Shown in pieces: positions 34,681-43,222 of a stretch of 64,000 nt of DNA; the stretch's first letter is position 1; each line of letters begins with the position of its first letter. The stretch covers positions 248,001-312,000 of the forward strand of contig NZ_JACOGA010000003.1 in the NCBI RefSeq assembly GCF_014284175.1, read 5' to 3'. The translations under genes were made by a program, and so were the position numbers. The notes beneath the pieces were generated by a model. That model did not search any database. It was not told where the DNA came from and saw nothing but the letters and a program-made list of their open reading frames with translations. This DNA is from Affinundibacterium flavidum. GTDB lineage: Bacteria > Pseudomonadota > Gammaproteobacteria > Burkholderiales > Burkholderiaceae_D.

Positions 34681-37098
34681 ATGACTACACTAACTCGTCG
34701 CACCTTTCTCGCTAGTACGGCTGCTGGAGCCGCGGCTGCCAGCATGCCTAGCCTAGCTCAAGCGATCACGCGCGCGCTCGCCATCCCCGCCAACAGTAGA
34801 ACCAATAGCATCAAAGATCTTGAGCACATCGTCATTTTGATGCAAGAGAATCGCTCTTTTGATTCTTATTTTGGAACGCTGGCCGGAGTTCGTGGTTACA
34901 GCGATCCACGTGCGCTCAACCTGCCTGACGGCAAGGCCGTATGGTATCAACCCAATGCCGGCAGCTACACTTTGCCTTATCACTTTGACGTACGCAACAC
35001 TAAAGCTTTACGGATAGGATTAGACCATTCGTGGAAAGGCAGCGAAGCGACTTGGAAGGATTGGAATGTCTGGATCACCAAAAAAACGGTGCGTTGCATG
35101 GGCTATTTTAATCGCACTGACCTCCCATTCTATTATGCGCTGGCCGATGCTTTTACGACTTGCGATGCCTATCACTGTTCCGTGTTTGGCCCCACTGATC
35201 CAAATCGTTTCTACGCCTTAAGTGGGCATTCTCCGAACAACATTACCGGACTATCGGATGGCAGTTTGTATAACGTCACGAATGGCATTTATAACGCCGA
35301 TATCGCCAACGATAAGCCTACAGCGAAAGGCATAGAATGGAAGACCTATGCCGAGATTTTAGAAAGCAATGGGATTAGCTGGAAGGTGTATCAGGAATGG
35401 GATAACTACGGCGATAACTATCTGCAATATTTCAAAAATTTTCGGGTTGATGCGAGTGGCAAACCACTCACCCCAAATTCTCCGCTCTATCAAAAAGCCC
35501 GCACCATGGCTCCCGGCTCCAACTCTGGTAATGCAGTTGGCACGACCGGCCAATACTTGATTGACCAATTTGCTGCCGATGTCAGGAACAATACCTTACC
35601 GAAAGTTTCCTGGATTTGCGCGCCGACTGAATATTGCGAACACCCAGAAGCCACGCCTAATGCCGGAGAAAATTTTACGGCAAGACTGTTATCGGCATTA
35701 GTCGATAATCCGGAAGTCTGGTCTAAGACCGCACTGATCCTGACCTACGATGAGAACGACGGCTACTTCGATCACATGCCGTCGTATCTGCCACCGCCCA
35801 ATGCTGATCGCGGCAGAACCACACTGGCAAATGCGACGCAAGGCGAGCTTTACAACAATGAATCGATAGGTCTCGGCCCACGTGTGCCGGTGCTCGTGAT
35901 ATCGCCGTGGAGTAAAGGTGGCCGCGTATGTTCAGAATTATTTGACCATACTTCACTCATACGTTTCATGGAAGAATGGCTAGTGCAAGGCTTAGGCTAT
36001 GCACGCAGCAATGTGCAATGCCCGAACATCTCGCCTTGGCGCCGCGCGGTGTGTGGTGATATGACACGCGCGTTCAATTTTGCGGCAGCGAATACGGATT
36101 GGGTTGCCAGCATTCCGCGTACTGCGAATTATTTCAAAGGCTGGGGGAGTGCAGATGCTTTGCCGCCTGCAGTCCAAACGATGCCTACGCAAGAAGTTGT
36201 GACTAGCGGCGTACCTAGAGCGGCCTGTCCTTTAGCGTATCGCTTGGTGACAGAAGGTGTGACGCATCTGAGCAATTCTCAGTTTAGTCTCAGCTTCATC
36301 AATATAGGCAATATGGCCGCAGCTTATCGTGTTTATTCTAAGCTACGCACTGATGGTCCTTGGCATTACACGGTCGAAGCTGGCAAACGTATCGACAATG
36401 AAGTGTTTAACTGGTCGGGCAATGAATATCATCTGGTGGTTCACAGCGCCAACGGTTACCTACGCGAATTTGCAGGTGCTTTTAGCAACAGTTCACGTGG
36501 CGCTGAAGTTAGTTTGGTGGACGACGTGGCTTCTAAAGCAGTGCGAATTGATTTCAAAAATTCCAGTAAGACTGCCTGCCGTTTCAAGCTCATCGATAAA
36601 GCCTACGGCGATCGCACGGTTTATACCTTCGACACCTTACCGGGCGAAACCAAATCGGTGCTGAAGTCACTCATCAATAGTCAGGGTTGGTATGACTTGA
36701 GTGTCAGCATTGAAGGTGACAATACCTATGTACGTCGTTTTGCCGGACATTTAGAAGGTGCTGGACTGGACTACACCGATCCTGTTCTCAATGGCATCAA
36801 TCGCGGATCGACGCCGCCTGAAGCTGTAAGTTTTACTTGCCCTGTCAGCCAAATTCGTAGCACGGAGGCAGTCACAGTGAATTGGAAAAATCTCGCCGCC
36901 AATCCTAAGAATTGGATAGGTGTGTATAAAGCAGGAACAACACCGGGTTCCACACCTTCAACAAAGTGGAATTATGTCACTACGGCAGACGGTAGCACTA
37001 GTTTTAGCGGTCTGAGTGCAGGTTCGTATTTCATCGCTCTCTTCTTGAACGATACTTATCAAGAAGCCGCTCCACGCTTAGCTTTGAGTGTGATCTAA
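34681..37098 (+). CDS. plcN: Tat-exported phospholipase C, phosphocholine-specific type
   Basis: 805 residues from the ATG at 34681; the frame opens earlier at a TTG but the Tat signal (LTRRTFLASTAAGAAAAS) starts here. The phosphoesterase domain (about 40-500) has the family motifs LEHIVILMQENRSFDSYFG, GPTDPNRFYALSGHSP and TYDENDGYFDHMPSY. Two DUF756-type repeats follow (about 535-625 and 630-710). The last 90 residues form an extra Ig-like domain (NPKNWIGVYKAGTTPGS, LSAGSYFIALFLND), not part of the classic PlcN/PlcH of about 700 residues. It would hydrolyse phospholipids outside the cytoplasm; phosphate scavenging or virulence roles are known in relatives. Confidence 0.92.
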   Translation: MTTLTRRTFLASTAAGAAAASMPSLAQAITRALAIPANSRTNSIKDLEHIVILMQENRSFDSYFGTLAGVRGYSDPRALNLPDGKAVWYQPNAGSYTLPYHFDVRNTKALRIGLDHSWKGSEATWKDWNVWITKKTVRCMGYFNRTDLPFYYALADAFTTCDAYHCSVFGPTDPNRFYALSGHSPNNITGLSDGSLYNVTNGIYNADIANDKPTAKGIEWKTYAEILESNGISWKVYQEWDNYGDNYLQYFKNFRVDASGKPLTPNSPLYQKARTMAPGSNSGNAVGTTGQYLIDQFAADVRNNTLPKVSWICAPTEYCEHPEATPNAGENFTARLLSALVDNPEVWSKTALILTYDENDGYFDHMPSYLPPPNADRGRTTLANATQGELYNNESIGLGPRVPVLVISPWSKGGRVCSELFDHTSLIRFMEEWLVQGLGYARSNVQCPNISPWRRAVCGDMTRAFNFAAANTDWVASIPRTANYFKGWGSADALPPAVQTMPTQEVVTSGVPRAACPLAYRLVTEGVTHLSNSQFSLSFINIGNMAAAYRVYSKLRTDGPWHYTVEAGKRIDNEVFNWSGNEYHLVVHSANGYLREFAGAFSNSSRGAEVSLVDDVASKAVRIDFKNSSKTACRFKLIDKAYGDRTVYTFDTLPGETKSVLKSLINSQGWYDLSVSIEGDNTYVRRFAGHLEGAGLDYTDPVLNGINRGSTPPEAVSFTCPVSQIRSTEAVTVNWKNLAANPKNWIGVYKAGTTPGSTPSTKWNYVTTADGSTSFSGLSAGSYFIALFLNDTYQEAAPRLALSVI

Positions 37099-37179
37099 AA
37101 AGCTAGCTCAACGCCGCATCCAAACTTCACTCGCCCATCGCTTCATTTGCTTTGGGCGAGCAAAGTTGCGGAATTTAAA

Positions 37180-38475
37180 TTATGGCAGTTGTACCACTTT
37201 GCCGTCCTTCATCACTAGTTTCACTTTACGGATGAATTTGATGTCAGTTGATGGATCTCCTTCAACAGCGATGAAGTCTGCCAGTAAACCCGGGGCGATA
37301 CGTCCTATTTTGTCTGCATAACCAAAGGCTTGCGCATTAACAGAGGTTGCTGAGCGCAGCACTTCTAGCGGCGACATGCCGTAGTCCACCATCAATTCCA
37401 TTTCGCGGGCATTATCGCCATGCGCATAAACACCGACATCGCCGCCCATGCACATAGTCACGCCAGCTTTCAATGCTTGCGTAAAGCTCTGACGCTTTGC
37501 CAGTATTCTTGCGGGTTCTGGATTCACCCCTTTTTTCCAGCCACGATACTGTTCAATCGCATCGCCCGCTGCCAATGTTGGGCAAAGCGTTACTCCTTTT
37601 TCTTTCATGCGTTTAAAGACTTCGGGTGTGCCGCTATCGCCATGTTCTATGGTGGAGACACCGGCTTCGATAGCACGCAACATACCTTCAGGGGTCGATG
37701 CATGTGCGACTAGTTGGCGCTTGCCGCTATTCGCGATTTTCGCCATCAGGCTCATTTCCTCTACCGAAAAAATCGGAACGGATTCACCATCGCGGCCAGC
37801 ACGATAATCAGCATAGACTTTAATCACGTCCGCGCCTTTTCCGATCTGGCTGCGGACTTCATGCGAAACTTGCTCCAAGCCCGACACTTCAGCAGCACCT
37901 TGCGGCAAATCCAGATCAGGATTTTGACTGCGCGGACCATACGCACCCTTGGCAACCAAAGCCTTGGTCGCAATGATCATGCGCGGCCCCGGAATCACTC
38001 CCTTCTCTATCGCGCGCTTTAAGCCAACATCATCATACTCAGCGCCTTCTGTCCCCAAATCACGCACGGTGGTAAAGCCTGCGCTCAAGGTTGCCTTTGC
38101 ATGATTGCTGGCGCGTAGCACGCGTTCCGCGCGACTTTCTTTTAATACCTGATCATCCCAACTCACTTCATTGTAAGGATGTAGCAATAAATGCGAATGA
38201 CCTTCGATTAAACCAGGAAGCAAGGTCATGCCTTTTAACTCTATCACCTGCGTATCGGCTGCCAATTTAAAACGCATAGCACCGGCTTCGACGATCTTAT
38301 TATTTTTCACCAAAACGACCCAATCGGTATGCATTTGCTGGCCATCAAATACGCGATCTGGTTTCAGCAAAATGCTGTTGTCTGTTGTACTCGCTGCATT
38401 GGCTGCAGTGGCTACACTAATCATTGTGGCCAGAGCCGCGATCCCTAACAGTGCTGGTGAAATTTTTTTGAACAT
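37180..38475 (-). CDS. Exported metal-dependent amidohydrolase
   Basis: 431 residues from ATG 38475 (a TTG at 38484 also opens the frame). A signal peptide (MFKKISPALLGIAALATMIS...ANA) is followed by an amidohydrolase TIM barrel: metal ligands H-x-H in LIEGHSHLLLHP, Lys in VIKVYADYRAG, His in LVAHASTPEG, His in STIEHGDSG and Asp in CMGGDVGVYAHGD. The C-terminal ADFIAVEGDP is typical of the imidazolonepropionase-like and Xaa-Pro dipeptidase-like branch. Probably a periplasmic dipeptidase or cyclic-amide hydrolase. Convergent with the phospholipase gene. Confidence 0.88.
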   Translation of the reverse strand: MFKKISPALLGIAALATMISVATAANAASTTDNSILLKPDRVFDGQQMHTDWVVLVKNNKIVEAGAMRFKLAADTQVIELKGMTLLPGLIEGHSHLLLHPYNEVSWDDQVLKESRAERVLRASNHAKATLSAGFTTVRDLGTEGAEYDDVGLKRAIEKGVIPGPRMIIATKALVAKGAYGPRSQNPDLDLPQGAAEVSGLEQVSHEVRSQIGKGADVIKVYADYRAGRDGESVPIFSVEEMSLMAKIANSGKRQLVAHASTPEGMLRAIEAGVSTIEHGDSGTPEVFKRMKEKGVTLCPTLAAGDAIEQYRGWKKGVNPEPARILAKRQSFTQALKAGVTMCMGGDVGVYAHGDNAREMELMVDYGMSPLEVLRSATSVNAQAFGYADKIGRIAPGLLADFIAVEGDPSTDIKFIRKVKLVMKDGKVVQLP

Positions 38476-38512
38476 GGTCAGCAATCAAAAATTCAAATTA
38501 AAAAATGGAAAA

Positions 38513-38890
38513 TTACAAAGTTTTATGCGCCAGATCAGCCGCGTGTTGTTCCCAATTTTTCCCATCAAAACCGACGATTTTCACAACAGCAGGCTGGGTT
38601 TTCAGGCACCGTAAATTAACATCCATCCCATCAGGATTAGAGCGTGGTACATAGAAGGGTTTGATCCCACAAATCTTACAAAATTTGTGTTCGGCGACTC
38701 CGGTATTAAAACGATACACAGTCAAATGATCAGCACCAGACAATAATCGAAACGCACGCTGTGGCACGATCAAATGTAAAAATCCTGTCATCCGACAGAT
38801 GGAACAATTACAGTCTTCCACCTCAACTTCATCTGGTGCATCCACCTCAAATTGCACCGCACCGCAATGGCAACTACCTTGATAAATCAT
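38513..38890 (-). CDS. GFA/CENP-V family zinc protein
   Basis: 125 residues. Zinc-binding cysteines follow the family pattern: GSCHCGAVQFEV at the N-terminus, CNCSICRMTG at about 31-40 and FCKICGIKPFY at about 69-79. Relatives are annotated as glutathione-dependent formaldehyde-activating enzymes, but the activity is established only for a few. 37 bp upstream of the amidohydrolase gene on the same strand, so possibly co-transcribed. Confidence 0.85.
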   Translation of the reverse strand: MIYQGSCHCGAVQFEVDAPDEVEVEDCNCSICRMTGFLHLIVPQRAFRLLSGADHLTVYRFNTGVAEHKFCKICGIKPFYVPRSNPDGMDVNLRCLKTQPAVVKIVGFDGKNWEQHAADLAHKTL

Positions 38891-39132
38891 TTAGCGCTTC
38901 CAATCTTTTTTCGAAATAGACGAAAATTATTCTCTGGGAACAATTTCGTTTAGCTTTAAGGCATTATTTACTTCCACAGAGAAACTAATATTACCGCAAA
39001 GAACGCTTATTTCTGTACTTCAACAGAACTGCTGCTGATAGTGTGTGATTTATGCAAACTTGTCGCGATATATCCTGATTTCCAGACAATCTACCTTAAA
39101 ATTCAAGCACTTCTTTTTAGGATGACAGTGCT

Positions 39133-40758
39133 ATGGCGATCTCTGCTTTGCTCTCACGCAATCTACGGCCTTACTTGACTGCTCTGGTGTTTTGCTTCAG
39201 TTTCAGTCTCTATGTGCCCATCCATGCACAACAGAACAGTGAAGTTGGCGCTAATCAAAACGCATCGCCAACTACACAGCAAAGTAATACCACAGCGAAC
39301 AGTACACCTTCGCAGCGTGCAATGTTGCAACAAGAATTACACAATTTACTCGCTGAAAATACCCGTATCAATAAAGAAAAAATTCAATTCCTGGAAGCTC
39401 AATCACAACGCGTTTTTTGGACGCAGTGCCTGATCGGATTTTTAGTGTTAATGATGTTGATCTCCTTGTTTTCATTTTGGCGCTTGCATGTGCAGCACAA
39501 ATTCCAACATGGTATCGATGCACTGACCACATCTTTAAAACACTTTCAGGATTCGCTATTTTCGCTGTCTTTCATTGATACGTCGCAGCTCAGTACAGTC
39601 AGCAACATTTCTTCATTTCATATCGCAACACCAGAAGCCGAAAATTCTGCACCACATACTAATAGCGCTTTTCGTAAAACGATTAACCCGAACACCGGCA
39701 CCCATGGCGATGAATTTTCTGACATACGCGGGTTCTTCGACGCTTGGTTAAATGTGTACAAACCAGGTGACCCACGTTACGAAGAAGCTTTAGCGGCAGC
39801 GAATAAACCAGAATCGCCACGCCCATGGTTACACATGCTCGATGGCTTTTTGCAAAACAAAGATCAGCACGGGTTTGAATCCATCAGTAAAGAAATTAAG
39901 AAATTTTTTAACGTCAAATTGCACGCCTGGCAATCACACTCAGCGACTGAAAAAAAACAGCTGTCTGACTACCCGCACGTGCAAAATAAAATATTAGAAC
40001 TGTGGCCGACCGACGAAGTCGTCGTTTATCTGGAGCGTTTACTCAATAATTCGCGTATGAGCCCACGCGAAGGTTTTGATCTGAATATTTTTGAACAATT
40101 AGAAACGCTATTTGAATTGGCACAACAACCGAACAGGCCTCGCCGTCTGCCACATCTTAAGAGTTTGGGCATTGCAGATTTTTTATTTCACACGTCACCA
40201 TTGTCTAAGCCAGAAGTCATCAACAATTCAGTACCTTCAACTAAGCCTGTACACACCACCACTACAAACAGAACTGAGGCAAACTTAGAAACGGAAAGCA
40301 AGCATCATTCAGAAAAGACGGCAAGTAATTTATCCCCAACTGAAATCATCAACAAGGTCGCCTCAGCAGCCCCTGTTGCATACAAAAATCCGATACAAGA
40401 GCAAGCTCTGCAGCCTAGGTCGGAACAGGCACAGAAACAGGCAAGCACCAAGTTAGCGCCCGCACAGAGTCCGACACAAGCTATCGAAGAAACAGTTGCT
40501 GAAGTGATTAACGAGCAATCCGTATTTGCCGCGAATGAAGTGCGCTTACAACTAGCGCATGCCTACATTGATATTGCGGATAGCGAGGGTGCCTGTCTCT
40601 TATTGGAAGATGTCATTCAGGAAGCGGTGCCTGCCCAGCAAGAACAAGCAAGGCAGTTGCTGATGCAAATCGAAAAAAAGCAGGCGCGTATTTGTGGCAA
40701 TAGTGAGGAGATTTATTTTGCGGATAGCTCCGCGCTGACTGCAGCAAAAAAAGCCTGA
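39133..40758 (+). CDS. FimV-like membrane protein
   Basis: 541 residues: signal peptide or first membrane segment (about 10-32), Gln/Ser/Thr-rich stretch, coiled coil (about 60-92), transmembrane helix (about 95-118, CLIGFLVLMMLISLFSFW), a cytoplasmic domain, a low-complexity Pro/Ser/Thr/Glu region (about 355-465), and a C-terminal FimV-type helical pair (VRLQLAHAYIDIADSEGACLLLEDVIQEA). FimV/HubP proteins organise cell poles, but the LysM domain of true FimV is not seen. The last 46 bp overlap the convergent beta-lactamase-fold gene. Confidence 0.72.
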   Translation: MAISALLSRNLRPYLTALVFCFSFSLYVPIHAQQNSEVGANQNASPTTQQSNTTANSTPSQRAMLQQELHNLLAENTRINKEKIQFLEAQSQRVFWTQCLIGFLVLMMLISLFSFWRLHVQHKFQHGIDALTTSLKHFQDSLFSLSFIDTSQLSTVSNISSFHIATPEAENSAPHTNSAFRKTINPNTGTHGDEFSDIRGFFDAWLNVYKPGDPRYEEALAAANKPESPRPWLHMLDGFLQNKDQHGFESISKEIKKFFNVKLHAWQSHSATEKKQLSDYPHVQNKILELWPTDEVVVYLERLLNNSRMSPREGFDLNIFEQLETLFELAQQPNRPRRLPHLKSLGIADFLFHTSPLSKPEVINNSVPSTKPVHTTTTNRTEANLETESKHHSEKTASNLSPTEIINKVASAAPVAYKNPIQEQALQPRSEQAQKQASTKLAPAQSPTQAIEETVAEVINEQSVFAANEVRLQLAHAYIDIADSEGACLLLEDVIQEAVPAQQEQARQLLMQIEKKQARICGNSEEIYFADSSALTAAKKA

Positions 40759-42068
40759 TCATCAATCATCGCACCGCCGCTAGGTTGCGGCTGCGCACCC
40801 CATACAACGATCACTAAATTTTGGCGCGGGTTAATGTACAAATATTGACCATGGATGCCAATCGCACTGTAAGCAGCATCTTGCAGTCCCGCACGTGAAG
40901 TCACTGGCCACCACAAATAGCCATACGGGATTAGCGTGCCATCCCGCAAGGTTTGCGGTGTCGTCGCCTCATAAGTCCAGCCCACAGGCAAAACCATTTC
41001 TTTGTTCGCTAATCCACCAGCCAACATAAACAAGCCAAAACGCCCATAGTCGCGTAGATTCGCGCTAATGCCGCTACCACCTATCTCTACCCCATTCGGC
41101 GAATCTAACCACCAATAGGCGTCTGCTTCCATCCCAAACCGGCTCCAGATTCGCTCGGATAAGTAGCTGGATAAAGACTGCCCCAATGCATTACGCAATA
41201 ACTGGGCTGCGACTTGTGTTTCACCCGTGTTGTAATTAAAGCGTGTACCGGCGGCGGCCTGTTGCGGCAAACTCGCCATGACTTTCATTGCGGCACCTGA
41301 CACTTGCGCGATCTGCGCTTCTAATAAATGGCGACGATCTGAACGCGGGTCGGAATACGCTTCGCTCCAACGCGCACCGGAACTCATCATCAAAACATCG
41401 CGCACGGATGCCTGTTGATAGGCGCTAGATTTGAGATTGGGGACATACTTAATCACCGGGTCATTCAGGCTTTTAATTTTGCCGTCTCTGAGCGCAGCAC
41501 CGATCAAGGTGGACGTAATTGACTTAGCAATCGACATCGACATCCAGCGTGTCTTGGGCGTATTTCCATATCGATAGCGCTCCGCCTGAATTTTGCCATC
41601 TTTAATAATCAAAAGAGCGGCAATTTGATTGAGCTCCAGATATTGTTCTAATGAAAAATGGCGACCGCGATCAACAAAGTTCACATTAGTCAGTGGCTTC
41701 GTTGCTAGTGGCAAGGGATAAGGTTTGCCAGACTTGGCGATACGATTTACAGGAAACAAGCGATCGATATTACGGAAAGTATTGACCGCCATCGCTGGTG
41801 ATAAAACCCCATCGTAAATTTGACGGACTGTACCTATGCTTTCTTGAGCATGTGGGTAGCTGGCGCTGGCGCTTGTGCTAGTGCTGGTGTTTTTGCCAGA
41901 CGAAGCTTGGGTTTCTTTCGCTTGCAAGCCGCATGGTATGGCGACGACCAAAGCGATCAGGCTGAGCGAGCAAATCAGCTGTTTGAATCTGACTGCATCA
42001 ACTATTCTGAAGTCCTTAGTTGAATTTGCAAAGGTTTGTACAACGGGATTTCCTGGTTGATTCTTCAT
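40713..42068 (-). CDS. Serine hydrolase of the class C beta-lactamase fold
   Basis: 451 residues. A signal-anchor segment (about 30-50, LICSLSLIALVVAIPCGLQA) is followed by a beta-lactamase-like domain with the S-x-x-K nucleophile motif SIAK (in WMSMSIAKSITSTLIG), a Y-x-N-like YNTG (in FNYNTGETQV) and a C-terminal HGQ motif (IGIHGQYLYINP). The fold includes penicillin-binding proteins, esterases and amidases, so antibiotic hydrolysis should not be assumed. Its 3' end overlaps the convergent FimV-like gene by 46 bp. Confidence 0.85.
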   Translation of the reverse strand: MKNQPGNPVVQTFANSTKDFRIVDAVRFKQLICSLSLIALVVAIPCGLQAKETQASSGKNTSTSTSASASYPHAQESIGTVRQIYDGVLSPAMAVNTFRNIDRLFPVNRIAKSGKPYPLPLATKPLTNVNFVDRGRHFSLEQYLELNQIAALLIIKDGKIQAERYRYGNTPKTRWMSMSIAKSITSTLIGAALRDGKIKSLNDPVIKYVPNLKSSAYQQASVRDVLMMSSGARWSEAYSDPRSDRRHLLEAQIAQVSGAAMKVMASLPQQAAAGTRFNYNTGETQVAAQLLRNALGQSLSSYLSERIWSRFGMEADAYWWLDSPNGVEIGGSGISANLRDYGRFGLFMLAGGLANKEMVLPVGWTYEATTPQTLRDGTLIPYGYLWWPVTSRAGLQDAAYSAIGIHGQYLYINPRQNLVIVVWGAQPQPSGGAMIDDQAFFAAVSAELSAK

Positions 42069-42187
42069 CGGACAGCCTAATAAAAAAAACGAAAAGAAAA
42101 GCGCAAAAAAATGATAAACGCATTATCGCGGATATTCTTCATTTTTTTGCGCCCTGCTTTGAGACTATCGACTAAATTCACAACAAG

Positions 42188-42628
42188 CTATTGCGCAACC
42201 CGATGCAAACTCAAATCAACCGTCGTCGCTTCTTTGCTCTTATTCGACCACATCCAGCAATAATCCTGCGCCACTTTAACTTCAAATTGTTCGGCAACCG
42301 TTTGCTTTGCTTGATGTTTCACTGGTACGCTGAGTTTTTTTCCTTCGTGATAATGAATATTAAAGTCCAGTGCTTGCTGGCTCTTATATTGCCAGTCAAT
42401 TTTTAGCCCAGCGGGCAATTTTCCACAGACTTCCAAAAACCCACCGGCTTTGATTTCAGCGCTATGTTGAAATTGCCCTTGTTCATTCCACTTCAAATCG
42501 ACCAAACCTGCTGCCGCATGTTGACTGAAAAAAAACGTGCTGGCAAGCAACGCCAAGCCAGCCGAAAAGTGTAACTTCGCTGTTATCTTCACTGTTATCT
42601 TCGCTCTCGACTTCGTATCAATGTTCAT
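42188..42628 (-). CDS. Unknown exported protein of the metal-efflux operon
   Basis: 146 residues with a signal peptide (cleavage after about residue 40, near HAAAG). Mature part about 105 residues, mostly beta, with two cysteines (EVCGKLPAG and DYCWMWS) that may pair. No family recognised. Its start overlaps the preceding gene by 11 bp, so it is translationally coupled. Last gene of the minus-strand operon running from 48193. Confidence 0.65.
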   Translation of the reverse strand: MNIDTKSRAKITVKITAKLHFSAGLALLASTFFFSQHAAAGLVDLKWNEQGQFQHSAEIKAGGFLEVCGKLPAGLKIDWQYKSQQALDFNIHYHEGKKLSVPVKHQAKQTVAEQFEVKVAQDYCWMWSNKSKEATTVDLSLHRVAQ

Positions 42629-43142
42629 GCTGGTGCTCCGGCTCTGGTTTCGCTGAACTTGCTGCTTTAGCAGAAGATTTTTTCGCTATCGCAAATGGCG
42701 TGAAACGGGCTTGCTCCGCTGGCTTCCCTGCCATTGTGACTGTCAATGCAGCTTTCAAGTTAGCAGTCGACGCATAGGAGGCTTTTCCGACCAAACGATT
42801 TTCGCCTTCTGCTTGTAAGTTAACAGTCAACTTATTCGCGCCTTGCACCAACGTCAAGCTGGCGCTGGCACCCTTAGTGGACAAAGCTTTACCTGCGTGA
42901 TCTGTCACAAACACCGTGACGGAATTCTCTTTCGCTGTTTTGCTATCTTGCACTAGCACCAATTCAAAATGATAAACACCGGCCATACGAGTTTGGCCGC
43001 CGTTCGGTGATTTGATGGAATCGAAATATTTATCATCGTGTGCAAAGGCATTGCCCTTACTCATACTCAGGCTCAGACTCATCCCCAACAAGGCAAGGAA
43101 GATTCCCGCTACAGATTTATTCACATATTGACGCAAACTCAT
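42618..43142 (-). CDS. Unknown exported protein with His-rich tail, metal-efflux operon
   Basis: 174 residues. A signal peptide ends near NAFAHDDKYF; the beta-rich middle (MAGVYHFELVLVQ, SVTVFVTDHAGKALSTKGA, KLTVNLQAEGENRLVGKA) suggests an Ig-like or CopC-like fold. An Ala/Lys linker leads to the C-terminus EPEHQHEH, a likely metal-binding tail. 80 bp after the RND permease and overlapping the next gene. Probably a periplasmic metal carrier or sensor accessory (inference). Confidence 0.68.
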   Translation of the reverse strand: MSLRQYVNKSVAGIFLALLGMSLSLSMSKGNAFAHDDKYFDSIKSPNGGQTRMAGVYHFELVLVQDSKTAKENSVTVFVTDHAGKALSTKGASASLTLVQGANKLTVNLQAEGENRLVGKASYASTANLKAALTVTMAGKPAEQARFTPFAIAKKSSAKAASSAKPEPEHQHEH

Positions 43143-43222
43143 GCTACTTTCCCTTTCAAAAAACTTCTAAAAATATCTAAAAAACTGAAACCTACATCCA
43201 AAAACAATACGCAAAATCGCAC

